Shown here one piece after another: positions 16,003 to 24,878 of a stretch of 32,856 nucleotides of DNA (within the stretch, counting starts at the first letter, position 1; each line of letters starts with the position of its first letter). The notes beneath the pieces are model-generated. The model made no database searches and was not told the DNA's origin. It was given only the letters and a program-made list of their open reading frames with translations. Source of the stretch: Acetofilamentum sp. (GTDB taxonomy: Bacteria; Bacteroidota; Bacteroidia; Bacteroidales; JAFGUD01); assembly GCA_020722645.1 (NCBI GenBank), contig DYKL01000004.1, forward strand, positions 1 through 32,856, given 5' to 3'. The position numbers and the translations under genes were made by a program.

Positions 16003-16753
16003 TATCAGGTAAATTAAATTTTATATTAATTTGTTCATTAAAAATAACTTTTTTGCTAATAATAAATAATGACAAAGTATCTATCGAAACAACTTTTAAT
16101 TCAGTGTGTTCCGGTAAATCATAATTATCGAAAGTTTTAAAATTACTGTAGTTTATATACAAATCTTTATGCAATAAATTATCGTATATTTCGCAGTATT
16201 TAATATTAAAATTGTCTGTTATATAAAATAAATGTGCAATATTAACAATTTTTGAGTTATTTTGATTATATATTAAATTTTTGAAGATATATAAAGAATC
16301 TTTATCAAGCGAATATGAATTCAAGTCTGTGAAATAAGGATAACTGAATAAATCGGCAGTAAAAATGGATTGCAAGGAATAAAAATCGAAAGCAATGCTG
16401 TAATTTTTTAATATAACATCTTTATTACCTGCGATATAGTCTTTTTGAACAGGCATATAAATAATAAAAGTATCGGGAGTTGCAAAGATTTCAGCGATAG
16501 TAATTCCAAATCCCAGAGATATTGAAATGTACATAACCGAATCTTTGATAATTTTAGTTGAACCAAAAAAAGATAATTTTTGTTCATTTGAAGAATAATC
16601 AGCACTGAATTTAAAAGACAACGATTTAAAATCCTTATTGACAGAATCAATAAAAGTAGTGCCTGAAATTTTCATTTTTGAGGTATTTTGTTTAAAAATC
16701 GAGCAAGAAGAAATCAGAAAGATTAAAGATATTATTATAAAAAAATTTTTCAT
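15980..16753 (-). CDS. DUF4292 outer-membrane lipoprotein
   Basis: The 257-residue product begins with a lipoprotein signal peptide ending in the lipobox ISSC (Cys17). The body is rich in beta strands and aromatic residues, with repeated amphipathic strands such as LSFKFSADY and KLSFFGSTKI, as expected for DUF4292. That family has been compared to LolA/LolB-like lipid-binding half-barrels. It sits between the TPR and EnvC-like genes, overlapping the latter by 23 bases, so a role in envelope assembly is likely. Family membership is recognised from overall pattern and context; the molecular function is not known. Confidence 0.72.
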   Translation of the reverse strand: MKNFFIIISLIFLISSCSIFKQNTSKMKISGTTFIDSVNKDFKSLSFKFSADYSSNEQKLSFFGSTKIIKDSVMYISISLGFGITIAEIFATPDTFIIYMPVQKDYIAGNKDVILKNYSIAFDFYSLQSIFTADLFSYPYFTDLNSYSLDKDSLYIFKNLIYNQNNSKIVNIAHLFYITDNFNIKYCEIYDNLLHKDLYINYSNFKTFDNYDLPEHTELKVVSIDTLSLFIISKKVIFNEQINIKFNLPDNAKPINY

Positions 16754-16767
16754 TAAATTGTTTATAA

Positions 16768-18429
16768 TTACAACTGTTTATTTAAAAAAGTGTTGCCCAG
16801 ATTAACAGATTTTAACCAAGCTTCATTAGCTAAATCATTCTTATTTAATTTATTGTAAACATTACCCAATAATTCATAGTATAAAAAATTAGGTTTTGAT
16901 GAATTTGAAATAGCAATTTGACAATAATTTAAAGAAGAGTTATAATCATCAAATTTGTACATAGCATAAGCATAAATGTATGCAATGTTTGAACTTAAAG
17001 AACTTGTTTCGTTTATAATACATTCACCAAGCAGGTTGAAAGTTTTATTTTTGTATAAGGAATTTTGTGCAAAATAAAAAGAGAAATAGGCATTTAAATC
17101 GCAATTTGAAGTAGCAAAAGAAAGAGCATTGTTGTAGTACAAATTTTCATCTGAAAAATTACCTGTTATTCTGAAATATTGAGAGAGATAAAAGTTAAAA
17201 TAAGCCATTAAATCATTTTGTTCGTAAACTATTGATTTACCAAAAATAAGAGCTTCATAAGCATCATTATTTTTTGATAAATTCAGAGATGAAATTCCTT
17301 TGAATAAATATATAACAGGTTGAGCCGGAAACAAATCTATTGCATAAGCAGCTAAAGAATCTAATTTTGAATAAAAACCAAATCTGTTGTATAAGTTAAA
17401 CAATTTCAAGTAAGTTGAAAAATCCGTTATATCTTTACTTTGTTTGATTTCATAGAAATAGATAGCATCATAGAACTTATTATTTATTTCATAAAATTCG
17501 CTTAAAAAATTCACAAATCTTACATTACTTTGATTTTTAAAATATAAATTATAAAAAATAGTATCTAAATCGAAAGAGAAAGAATTGTAATTGAAAAAAT
17601 CCATATTTTCATACAATATCTGTATAAATGCAGAATTAGAAGATAGACAATCGCCTGATTTTTCTAAATAATATAAAACACTGTCTTTTTTGTCGATTAA
17701 AATGTAATATTTGAGCGAAAGTTCATAAAAATAAACAGTTTCAGGAAATAAAGTTTGAATTTTTTTGATATAAAAAAAAGCAGAATCAAGATTTTTTTCA
17801 GACAGATAAAATTGAGCCAAATTCACTAATGATAAGGAATTTTGAGGAAATTTTTGAACAATAGTTTGTAAAAGATTTACAGCATCATCATTTTTACCTG
17901 TTTTTTGCAATAAATTGACTTTTTGAAGATAAAAATCAATTTCGTAATTGAATTTTGATATAGCTGCATTTAAAGCTATTAATTGATTTTTGTAATCAGA
18001 ATAAAAAGCAAAAAAATCAATTGCATTTTGAAAATCATCGTGAATATCTGATTTTTGTATTATTTGTAGTTGTAAATCAGTTGCTTCGTTAATCGAATTA
18101 ACCTTTTCGTAGAGTAAAGCAAGATTTTTTAAATACCAGATATTTTCAGCGTCAATATTAACAGCATTTTCAGCGTAATTTATGGCAAGAAAATATTGAG
18201 CTTCCTGTTCATATATTTTAGATAATAAATAATTTGCGGCAGAAGATTGATTGTCAATTTCCAAGGCTTTAATTAGTAAATATTTAGCTGTATCGGTATT
18301 TTCAGTTAATAAAAATCGTTGAGCCTCAGAAAAATATTCGATAAATTTTTCCTTTTCGACTGTTTGAGAATTGAGCGATAAAAAAGACAAAAAACAAATA
18401 ATAAAACCAAATATTTTATATTTTATCAT
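16768..18429 (-). CDS. Exported tetratricopeptide-repeat protein
   Basis: I use the ATG start that gives MIKYKIFGFIICFLSF, a signal peptide; a GTG two codons upstream is an alternative. The 553-residue mature part is a solenoid of TPR helical hairpins. The first is around residues 30-60 (EAQRFLLTENTDTAKYLLIKALEI), and repeats continue with paired Ala/Leu/Tyr positions to the C-terminus. TPR proteins scaffold protein complexes. The position beside DUF4292 and EnvC-like genes suggests a periplasmic assembly factor. The start overlaps the end of the nucleotidyltransferase gene by 14 bases. There is no enzymatic motif. Confidence 0.82.
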   Translation of the reverse strand: MIKYKIFGFIICFLSFLSLNSQTVEKEKFIEYFSEAQRFLLTENTDTAKYLLIKALEIDNQSSAANYLLSKIYEQEAQYFLAINYAENAVNIDAENIWYLKNLALLYEKVNSINEATDLQLQIIQKSDIHDDFQNAIDFFAFYSDYKNQLIALNAAISKFNYEIDFYLQKVNLLQKTGKNDDAVNLLQTIVQKFPQNSLSLVNLAQFYLSEKNLDSAFFYIKKIQTLFPETVYFYELSLKYYILIDKKDSVLYYLEKSGDCLSSNSAFIQILYENMDFFNYNSFSFDLDTIFYNLYFKNQSNVRFVNFLSEFYEINNKFYDAIYFYEIKQSKDITDFSTYLKLFNLYNRFGFYSKLDSLAAYAIDLFPAQPVIYLFKGISSLNLSKNNDAYEALIFGKSIVYEQNDLMAYFNFYLSQYFRITGNFSDENLYYNNALSFATSNCDLNAYFSFYFAQNSLYKNKTFNLLGECIINETSSLSSNIAYIYAYAMYKFDDYNSSLNYCQIAISNSSKPNFLYYELLGNVYNKLNKNDLANEAWLKSVNLGNTFLNKQL

Positions 18430-19405
18430 AATCACCTAATTCGAGAGATTTGGGGATTTTATTTACAAATACATTATTGCCAATCATTGAATTTTCTATA
18501 ACAATATTTCTAATTATCGAATTACTCAAAATAATGCTATTCTTAACAATAACATTCATCAGAGTAGAATTTGATTCGATTGAGACATTAGGACCGATAA
18601 CAGAATTTATTATTTTTACATTATCAGCAATAAAAACGGGCTTTATAATAACTGTATCAGTCAATACAATTTTATCAGAAGTCTGAAATTGATTAGTATT
18701 CAACAAGTGCGAAGTAGTATTTATCAATAAATCTTTATTACCGCAATCTAACCATTCATCAACATTTTGAGATTTGAATAATAAATTATCATCAAGCAAC
18801 ATTTGAAGAGCATTAGTAAGTTGATATTCATTGTTTTCCCTTAAATTGTTGTTTATAATATTTTCTATTTTGGTATGCAATAAAGCAACATTTTTGAAGT
18901 AATAAATACCAATTATAGCTTCATCAGAAATAAATTGTTTAGGTTTTTCGTAAAAAGAAGTAATAACATCATTTTGTTTTACGACAACTCCATATAATTG
19001 AGGATTAGAAACTTTTTTAGTCCAGATAATAACATCAGCGGAATTATCAATTTCAAAGTCTGCATCAAAGAGAGTGTCAGCAAAAGCAACAATAACTTCA
19101 TCACTTAGCATATCTTTTGCCTGATAAATAGCGTGAGCAGTTCCTAATGCTTCTTGCTGATAAAAAATATTTACTTTAAAATTGTATTTATTTCCGAGAG
19201 AATGAATATCATCAATAATATTTTGCGGAAAATTACCAATAATGAAGCCAACTTCTGTAACAGTGTTTTTAGAAACGGCAATTAGTTTTTCAATTAACCT
19301 TTGCAAAATTGATTTACCTGCTAATTTGATAAAAGGTTTAGGAGTAGTTAAGGTAAATGGACGCAATCTTGTGCCCATTCCAGCCATAGGTATTATTATT
19401 TTCAT
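18416..19405 (-). CDS. Sugar-phosphate nucleotidyltransferase with left-handed beta-helix tail
   Basis: This 329-residue enzyme has the N-terminal NDP-sugar pyrophosphorylase signature: GxGTR at residues 9-13 followed by TPKPFIKLAGK, with a metal-binding Asp in AFADTLFD. A C-terminal left-handed beta-helix of hexad repeats follows the catalytic domain (about 245-325, with repeated I-x-N-S-x-I patterns). Such enzymes activate sugar-1-phosphates with UTP, dTTP or GTP. The layout resembles glucose-1-phosphate thymidylyl- or uridylyltransferases, but the nucleotide and sugar cannot be fixed, so no symbol is given. It lies downstream of dut and a flippase, consistent with envelope polysaccharide supply. 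Confidence 0.85.
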   Translation of the reverse strand: MKIIIPMAGMGTRLRPFTLTTPKPFIKLAGKSILQRLIEKLIAVSKNTVTEVGFIIGNFPQNIIDDIHSLGNKYNFKVNIFYQQEALGTAHAIYQAKDMLSDEVIVAFADTLFDADFEIDNSADVIIWTKKVSNPQLYGVVVKQNDVITSFYEKPKQFISDEAIIGIYYFKNVALLHTKIENIINNNLRENNEYQLTNALQMLLDDNLLFKSQNVDEWLDCGNKDLLINTTSHLLNTNQFQTSDKIVLTDTVIIKPVFIADNVKIINSVIGPNVSIESNSTLMNVIVKNSIILSNSIIRNIVIENSMIGNNVFVNKIPKSLELGDYDKI

Positions 19406-19419
19406 AAAAATGTTGTTTA

Positions 19420-19851
19420 TTAGATTCCTGTATGTCCGAAACCGCCGTCTCCGCGATTAGTTTCGTTCAATTCATTTACTTGCATCCAGCTAACGTGTTC
19501 ATAACTGCTGATAATCATTTGAGCAATTCTTTCGCCGGAGTTTATTGTAAAAGGTTCATTTGATAAATTGACAAGAATAATTTTGATTTCACCGCGATAA
19601 TCAGCATCAATAGTTCCGGGAGTGTTTAAAACAGTTAAACCGTGTTTAGCAGCTAAACCGCTTCTGGGGCGGATTTGTGCTTCATAACCGACAGGCAATT
19701 CAATAAATATTCCTGTTGGTATCATTGCTCTTTGAAGAGGTTGTAAAATAACAGGTTGTTCTAAAAACGAATATAAATCAACACCGGCGGAACTTTCAGT
19801 AGCATAAGCCGGTAGAGAATTATTTGATTTATTAACTATTTTGACATTCAT
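19420..19851 (-). CDS. dut: Deoxyuridine 5'-triphosphate nucleotidohydrolase (dUTPase)
   Basis: This homotrimeric all-beta enzyme of 143 residues hydrolyses dUTP to dUMP and pyrophosphate, keeping uracil out of DNA. The five family motifs are visible: AGVDLYS (motif 1), RPRSGLA (motif 2), [10 protein letters not shown] with the catalytic Asp (motif 3), GERIAQ (motif 4), and the Gly-rich C-terminal [10 protein letters not shown] tail (motif 5) that closes over the active site. The length is normal. It is spaced 5 bases from the flippase gene and 14 from the nucleotidyltransferase gene within the long operon. Confidence 0.97.
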   Translation of the reverse strand: MNVKIVNKSNNSLPAYATESSAGVDLYSFLEQPVILQPLQRAMIPTGIFIELPVGYEAQIRPRSGLAAKHGLTVLNTPGTIDADYRGEIKIILVNLSNEPFTINSGERIAQMIISSYEHVSWMQVNELNETNRGDGGFGHTGI

Positions 19852-19856
19852 ATAAA

Positions 19857-21359
19857 TTATTTTTTGTTAAATATTGTTTTTAATGACGACAAAGTTATAT
19901 TTTCATTTTTAAAAATGAAAATTATATATAACAAAATTAAAAAGTTATTTATAATTAATTTTAGATATATATTTGAAAGATTTATAAAATCAGTAATAAG
20001 ATACAAACCAAGCGGAATTGCAGTGTATAAAAAGATTTTAAAATAGTCATATTTAATTTTCATATATTTTCTACTCCAAATGAATGAAAAAACAACCATC
20101 ACAAAATAAGCAGCAAAGTTAGTCCAAGCCGCTCCGATATAACCGTATTTTGGAATTAAAAAATAATTTAAACTCAATGTAATAATTGCACCTGTCGAAA
20201 AAATGATAATACCATATTTTGTAACATCATTTAATTTATACCAAAACGAAAGCACAAAAAAGACACCAACCAATAATCTGCTTAAAAACAATGGCAGCAC
20301 AACATTTAAACCTTCAAAATATGTTTTGTTTATAAAATATTTTACAAAGTCCAAATTCATCATAACAGCCAAAAACATAAGAAAAGAAAAAATTATATAA
20401 TACTTCATTACATTTGCAAAAGCATCATACGAATCTTTATTTTTATGATAAGAAAAAAAGAAAGGTTCAGCAGCATATTTGAACGCCTGCACAAATAACA
20501 TCATAATGACAGCTAATTTGGCATTTGCACCATAAATGCCTAACTGATAAAGAACATATTCAGTTGCATTTTCAGTACCTTCCGGCACAACAGTCCAATA
20601 TTTTATTAAAATTCTGTCAGCCATTTCATTTACAGCACCGGTTAAGCCTGTAATTAGAAGCGGAAGTGAGTATATTAAAATTTGTTTCCAGATATGAAAG
20701 TCAAATTTAATTTTAATTTTGAATAAATCAGGAATAAAAATAATTAAAACTAAAATAGTTGCTATTAAATTAGAAATGAAAATATATCCGACACCATAAG
20801 CAGCATTGTATATATATTCGATAAAATTTATACCTTTTTCATATAAATACGGACACAGTATAAGGAAAAAAAGATTAAGAGCTATATTTACAGCAATATT
20901 TATAACTTTTATAATAGCAAATTTGAACGCTTTATTCTGTTGCCTTAAACGAGCAAAAAATATAGATGTAAAAACATCAACTGCTAAAATCAGTGAAAAT
21001 ATTAGAACATAGTCTCTGTTGTTTGGATAACCTATAAATGTTGAAACAGAAGAAGAAAAAATAAAAATAAGAAAGAGAAAAATGCTTGAAGTAGAAAATA
21101 CTGATGTTAAAACTGTTGAAAATACAGTATTTTTATCAATATTTTTTTGAGAAAATCTAAAAAAGCCGGTTTCCATACCATAAGTAAGAATTATTTGCAG
21201 AACTACCACATAAGCATAAAACTCAATAACAACTCCATATTGCTCAGGAGAGAAAGTGTACGTATAAAGAGGTACTAAAAGATAATTCAAAAAACGACCA
21301 ATTATACTACTTAAGCCGTAAACAGCTGTCTGCCCTGCTAATTTTTTTATAACTGACAT
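19857..21359 (-). CDS. Wzx-like polysaccharide flippase (MOP superfamily)
   Basis: This 500-residue protein is strongly hydrophobic from end to end, with about 12-14 transmembrane helices, and begins with the [27 protein letters not shown] segment characteristic of polysaccharide-biosynthesis flippases. These carry lipid-linked sugar repeats across the inner membrane. It is not beside a glycosyltransferase cluster, and in Bacteroidota one such gene often sits with dut and a sugar nucleotidyltransferase. Its ATG overlaps the preceding GNAT stop codon as TAATG, indicating coupled translation. The substrate is unknown. Confidence 0.88.
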   Translation of the reverse strand: MSVIKKLAGQTAVYGLSSIIGRFLNYLLVPLYTYTFSPEQYGVVIEFYAYVVVLQIILTYGMETGFFRFSQKNIDKNTVFSTVLTSVFSTSSIFLFLIFIFSSSVSTFIGYPNNRDYVLIFSLILAVDVFTSIFFARLRQQNKAFKFAIIKVINIAVNIALNLFFLILCPYLYEKGINFIEYIYNAAYGVGYIFISNLIATILVLIIFIPDLFKIKIKFDFHIWKQILIYSLPLLITGLTGAVNEMADRILIKYWTVVPEGTENATEYVLYQLGIYGANAKLAVIMMLFVQAFKYAAEPFFFSYHKNKDSYDAFANVMKYYIIFSFLMFLAVMMNLDFVKYFINKTYFEGLNVVLPLFLSRLLVGVFFVLSFWYKLNDVTKYGIIIFSTGAIITLSLNYFLIPKYGYIGAAWTNFAAYFVMVVFSFIWSRKYMKIKYDYFKIFLYTAIPLGLYLITDFINLSNIYLKLIINNFLILLYIIFIFKNENITLSSLKTIFNKK

Positions 21360-21793
21360 TATTTATTTTTATATATCATTTTAAAATGCTTTTTACCAAA
21401 CTCAACAAAGTCAGTACCTGAAACATAAAAACCGATAAGTTTGAAAAAATCTATGGTTTCTTCAATAGAATGTAAATAAATAATTTTTTTTGATTTTAAA
21501 ACATCATCTAAAATATGTTTAACGAGCAAAAAGCCATATCCTAAATGTCTGTAATTGTTTAAAACAGAAACTCTTTCTATCTTAATGCCATAATCAGTTT
21601 CGCGCCAACGAGCAGTGGCTATAAATTTGCCGTCTATTGACAACAAAAAATGAACTGCATCAAAATCTAAACCGTCATAGTCCAAATTTTTGTCAATTTT
21701 TTGTTCGTTTGTGAATACTTCAAAACGAATTTGAATAGCCTTATTAAAAAGCTCATTATTAGATATTGAAAAAGACAGTAATTCTAAAAACAT
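21359..21793 (-). CDS. GNAT-family N-acetyltransferase
   Basis: This 144-residue protein has the GNAT fold. RFEVFTNEQ near residue 24 resembles the ElaA/YjcF-like branch, IERVSVL forms the beta-4 strand, and YRHLGYGFLLVKHIL is the acetyl-CoA pyrophosphate loop (RxxGxG/A motif A). The aromatic strand LHSIEETIDFFKLIGF matches the C-terminal half. The acceptor substrate is unknown. It is the first gene of the 11-gene minus-strand operon; upstream it diverges from the barrel protein gene at 21920. Confidence 0.85.
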   Translation of the reverse strand: MFLELLSFSISNNELFNKAIQIRFEVFTNEQKIDKNLDYDGLDFDAVHFLLSIDGKFIATARWRETDYGIKIERVSVLNNYRHLGYGFLLVKHILDDVLKSKKIIYLHSIEETIDFFKLIGFYVSGTDFVEFGKKHFKMIYKNK

Positions 21794-21887
21794 AAAAATA
21801 ATTTAAAAATTTTATGCAAAATAAACAATTTAAGAGTAAATCGGAAAATAGAAACTAAAAAAAAACGTTTATTTATAAAATATTAAA

Positions 21888-21895
21888 TAAATTTG
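21888..21895 (+). promoter_or_regulatory. Candidate -7 element for the barrel-protein operon
   Basis: TAAATTTG matches the TAnnTTTG consensus and lies 24 bases upstream of the start codon at 21920. A clear TTG at -33 is missing, so only the -7 half supports the call. Confidence 0.35.
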
Positions 21896-21919
21896 AAGCG
21901 AATTTGTAAAAGTAACAAA

Positions 21920-22603
21920 ATGAAAAAAATCCTGATATTTTTTAGTTTAATCTTATTTGCTTATATTTCTTTTAGTCAGGCAAATACCGGATTCACAATC
22001 GGAAGTAATTTTTCTACCTATACTGGCGATAGCACAACCCTTCCGTTCAATAATATAAAGCCAGGACTTAACACAGGAATATTTTGGGATATAAACAGCG
22101 GCTATAAAACTTATATTCAGATTGGCGGCTTTTATTCTCAGCAAGGAGCAAGATATAAACAAGAATATTTTACATTTGGTAACAAAGTAACATACCTTAT
22201 ACGACACAATGTTGATTATATAAATATTCCAATTTCGTGGAAGCAAATTTGGGGTGATTGGTTTACAATTTTAGGTTTGTACGGTGAATTTGCTATTGTT
22301 TCTAAATCAAAATGGACTGAAACTGATGAATACGCAGATACAATAATATACAAAGTAGGCGACTATCAAAGTTTTACAAATGAACTTAGAACTTTCGATG
22401 CAGGTATTAAACTTGCAATGGGTATTCAGGTTCCTATTTCCAGCCAAAATGATTTTACTCTTTCTGTAGCATATAATCACGGCTTTCTGTGTGTAAATCC
22501 GAATACAAACAGAGTAGAAAACAAAATGTTTAATCGTTTTTTTACAGTTAATTTGGGTATTATAATTAGCAGAAATAATTACAAGTATAAATCAAGAAGA
22601 TAA
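21920..22603 (+). CDS. Outer-membrane beta-barrel protein (PorT-like/OMP_b-brl_2 family)
   Basis: I start at the ATG giving MKKILIFFSLILF, the signal peptide; nine codons of open frame upstream lack it. The 227-residue product has a cleavable signal ending near ISFSQA and then alternating amphipathic strands with many Gly, Tyr and Thr residues, as in small 8-stranded barrels of the Bacteroidota PorT-like family (SGITIGxNxSxxxG-like opening, GIxxxxxxGY strand, closing VNLGIII). The specific role is unknown. It heads a three-gene plus-strand unit with an unknown exported protein and a VanZ-like protein. Confidence 0.75.
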   Translation: MKKILIFFSLILFAYISFSQANTGFTIGSNFSTYTGDSTTLPFNNIKPGLNTGIFWDINSGYKTYIQIGGFYSQQGARYKQEYFTFGNKVTYLIRHNVDYINIPISWKQIWGDWFTILGLYGEFAIVSKSKWTETDEYADTIIYKVGDYQSFTNELRTFDAGIKLAMGIQVPISSQNDFTLSVAYNHGFLCVNPNTNRVENKMFNRFFTVNLGIIISRNNYKYKSRR

Positions 22604-22608
22604 ATTTG

Positions 22609-23520
22609 ATGAAGAAATTTCTATTTTCTCTCTTATTTGTATTTTTATCAATGTCTGTATTTCCTCAATACAGACAATTTTCTCACCCTATATGGACTAT
22701 TGGAACAGCAAAAACCATTGGCAAAAAAGAAGTTCATCTTAACACCTTATTTTATTCTCAATACGGCTTAACAAAAAGAGTTGAAATACAATCAAAACCT
22801 TTATGGTGGATTAAATTTCCTAATCTTGGAGCAAAAATTAACTGGATATACAAAAAACCAACTCCAAATGCAGAGTTTATTAAACGAAAAGGAATAATAG
22901 TAAGTACAAAACATTTTGGCTTTTACCCTAACCCTCTTTTAAAATATGTACAAAATAATAATGTACATAATATTGATTTCGGAATCTCTTCATTTGATAA
23001 TTTTTTTGTGATAAAAAATGAACTTCTCATTTCATTAATTAACAGAAAAAACAAAGGTTGTACTTCAAAATTAAGTATTTATACTTTAAAATTCGGAAAT
23101 CAAAAGGCATTAAATAATTCTCAAAATTTAATTTTAACTGATAACTCTATGTTATTCAGACAAACAAGTATGCTTGGCGATTATTCTTTGTGGTATATTG
23201 GTTTTGACCTTGATTCAAAGTTAACATACGGTTTGAATTATTGCATTGATTTTGATGTTTACGCTGTTGGTCTGATAGTTTCTAATTGGGTATTTGAGCA
23301 TAAGAGTATTTTTTATTGGTATATGGGAACAAACAAAAGAATAAGACCATCAATCGGCTATCAGTTGTCTTATGCAAGCCATCCTGATGCCAAAATGTCT
23401 TTTATGCCATTGTTTGATTTAAGCTATTTATTAAAAATCAGCAAAAAAGGTAAGGATAATGATTTATTTGAAAAAGGTGTTTTAGAAGATATGTACGATG
23501 ACAGAAGCGAACTTTATTAA
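22609..23520 (+). CDS. Exported protein of unknown function, probably barrel-like
   Basis: The start is the ATG at 22609; the preceding in-frame TTG is not needed. The 303-residue protein has a signal peptide (about 1-20, ending SVFPQ) and no recognisable domain. The remainder is rich in aromatic and alternating hydrophobic residues, with few predicted helices (for example HLNTLFYSQYGL, WWIKFPNLGAKINWIYKK, LWYIGFDLDSKLTYGLNY), which suggests an outer-membrane or periplasmic beta structure. It is 5 bases from the barrel gene upstream, and its end overlaps the VanZ-like gene by 23 bases. I do not recognise a family. Confidence 0.65.
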   Translation: MKKFLFSLLFVFLSMSVFPQYRQFSHPIWTIGTAKTIGKKEVHLNTLFYSQYGLTKRVEIQSKPLWWIKFPNLGAKINWIYKKPTPNAEFIKRKGIIVSTKHFGFYPNPLLKYVQNNNVHNIDFGISSFDNFFVIKNELLISLINRKNKGCTSKLSIYTLKFGNQKALNNSQNLILTDNSMLFRQTSMLGDYSLWYIGFDLDSKLTYGLNYCIDFDVYAVGLIVSNWVFEHKSIFYWYMGTNKRIRPSIGYQLSYASHPDAKMSFMPLFDLSYLLKISKKGKDNDLFEKGVLEDMYDDRSELY

Positions 23521-23887
23521 AAAAATATTAAAATTCAAATTTACATTTCTTTGGTCATTAATAATTCTCATTCTTTTATTATTACCCTCTGATAATATCC
23601 CTGACAGCAAATTTCAGATTCCTCAACTTGATAAATTTGTTCATTTTACACTGTTTTTTATTCTTTCAATTATTGAATCAATTGAAAAAAAAAATAATTC
23701 TTTTAAACTAAAATTTGTTTATTTACTTTTATTATCATTATTATTTGCAGTTTTTAGTGAACTTTCACAAAAAATATTTACTTCTTCAAGAAATTTTGAT
23801 GTTTTTGATATTATCTCAGATTTAGCAGGTATTATTGCAGGCTTTGGAATATATTTTATAATAATAAAGATACATCAAAAGGCTTAA
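23498..23887 (+). CDS. VanZ-like membrane protein
   Basis: This 129-residue protein has about four transmembrane helices. It shows the VanZ-like ending in which a charged SQ...FTSSRNFDVFDIISDLAGIIAG segment leads into the last helix. Early hydrophobic residues FVHFTLFFILSI and the LDKFVHF motif also fit the family. VanZ gives low-level teicoplanin resistance in enterococci, but most homologues have unknown roles. The start overlaps the upstream gene by 23 bases. Its 3' end overlaps the convergent Rrf2 gene by 32 bases, so both stop codons lie inside the opposing gene. Confidence 0.78.
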   Translation: MTEANFIKKILKFKFTFLWSLIILILLLLPSDNIPDSKFQIPQLDKFVHFTLFFILSIIESIEKKNNSFKLKFVYLLLLSLLFAVFSELSQKIFTSSRNFDVFDIISDLAGIIAGFGIYFIIIKIHQKA

Positions 23888-24296
23888 GCTTAGTTACTAT
23901 CTCATTTATTGTTAATTCTTTAAATACCTTATAAATTTGTTCAAGTATCGGATCTAACTTCATTCTAAACGGACAAACTTCTTTCATTTTAATGTCTTTT
24001 TTGCAAATTTGCAATCCGATTAAACATTCATTATACATTTCTAAACCATCGAATATTTCTACAATATCCAAAATACTTATTTTTGAAGGATTTTTTTGAA
24101 ATTTAATGCCACCTTGTATTCCTCTTTGCGAATAAAGGATTTTATGCTTTGTTAAATTAGAAATAATTTTGGTTAAAAAGGAATAAGAAATATTCAAATC
24201 TTTGGCTATCTGTTTAATGTTTACCAAAGAATCTTTTTGATTAAAAGCTATATAAATCAAAGCTCTGATAGCATATTTTGTAGTTGCTGAAAGCAT
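23856..24296 (-). CDS. Rrf2-family transcriptional regulator, probable Fe-S sensor
   Basis: This 146-residue regulator has an N-terminal winged helix (residues 1-65; TTKYAIRALIYIA and the recognition helix SYSFLTKIISNLTKHKIL) followed by the long dimerisation helix. Three cysteines, Cys91, Cys98 and Cys108, sit where IscR, NsrR and RsrR bind a [2Fe-2S] or [4Fe-4S] cluster, but the spacing (six and nine residues between them) differs from IscR. The regulator may read iron, redox or nitric oxide state. It is 9 bases downstream of rpiB in the same direction. Its targets are unknown; rpiB or the operon across the gap are possibilities. Confidence 0.87.
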   Translation of the reverse strand: MLSATTKYAIRALIYIAFNQKDSLVNIKQIAKDLNISYSFLTKIISNLTKHKILYSQRGIQGGIKFQKNPSKISILDIVEIFDGLEMYNECLIGLQICKKDIKMKEVCPFRMKLDPILEQIYKVFKELTINEIVTKLKPFDVSLLL

Positions 24297-24305
24297 AATA
24301 ATAAT

Positions 24306-24740
24306 TTACAAAGGTATTTTATCTATTCGTTTTTGATGTCTTCCGCCTTCAAATCCGGTAGATAGAAAATTATCAACAATTTGTACAGCAGTCTCAAAGT
24401 CTATAAATCTTGCAGGTAAGGAACAAACATTAGCATCATTATGCAATCTTGCCAACTTTGCAATTTCGGGTGTCCAGCATAATGCTGAGCGAATAAGCTG
24501 ATGCTTATTTGCGGTCATATTTATTCCGTTACCGGAACCGCATAAAGATATGCCGAAATTGAATTCTTTTTGTTCAACAGCCTTAGCCATAGGATGTGCA
24601 AAATCAGGATAATCTGCACTTTCTTCGGAATAGCATCCGTAATCAAATAAACTGTATCCTTTACTTTTTAAATAATCTATAAGTTGTAATTTTAACTTGT
24701 AGCCAGCGTGGTCAGAGGATAACGCAATTTTAATCTTCAT
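24306..24740 (-). CDS. rpiB: Ribose 5-phosphate isomerase B
   Basis: RpiB interconverts ribose 5-phosphate and ribulose 5-phosphate in the pentose phosphate pathway. The 144-residue length is typical. Asp10-His11 in the SSDHAG motif and the catalytic Cys67 in LCGSGNG are present, as are the NKH and RLHNDANV segments. It is the first gene of a two-gene unit with the Rrf2 regulator, and it flanks the 845-bp gene-free region at a strand switch. A TAAATTTG element at 24771-24778 (minus strand) is the likely -7 promoter box. Confidence 0.95.
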   Translation of the reverse strand: MKIKIALSSDHAGYKLKLQLIDYLKSKGYSLFDYGCYSEESADYPDFAHPMAKAVEQKEFNFGISLCGSGNGINMTANKHQLIRSALCWTPEIAKLARLHNDANVCSLPARFIDFETAVQIVDNFLSTGFEGGRHQKRIDKIPL

Positions 24741-24770
24741 TTTATTATGCTTTTTTAAATAAATTATTTA

Positions 24771-24778
24771 CAAATTTA
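24771..24778 (-). promoter_or_regulatory. Candidate -7 promoter element of rpiB
   Basis: Read on the minus strand, TAAATTTG matches TAnnTTTG and lies about 30 bases upstream of the rpiB start. No good -33 TTG is visible at the expected distance. Confidence 0.35.
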
Positions 24779-24878
24779 ATTATATTTGCGTTTTTAATTG
24801 AATTTTTTTGTAAAATATTTCTTTAATAATTTGAATTTACTGAAAAATAAATAATCAATAGTTCGGTATATTTTGAAG

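Noticed and set aside
19857-21793. Flippase and GNAT as part of a capsule or O-antigen cluster
   Set aside because: No glycosyltransferases or polymerase are nearby; the genes belong to a conserved-looking housekeeping operon.
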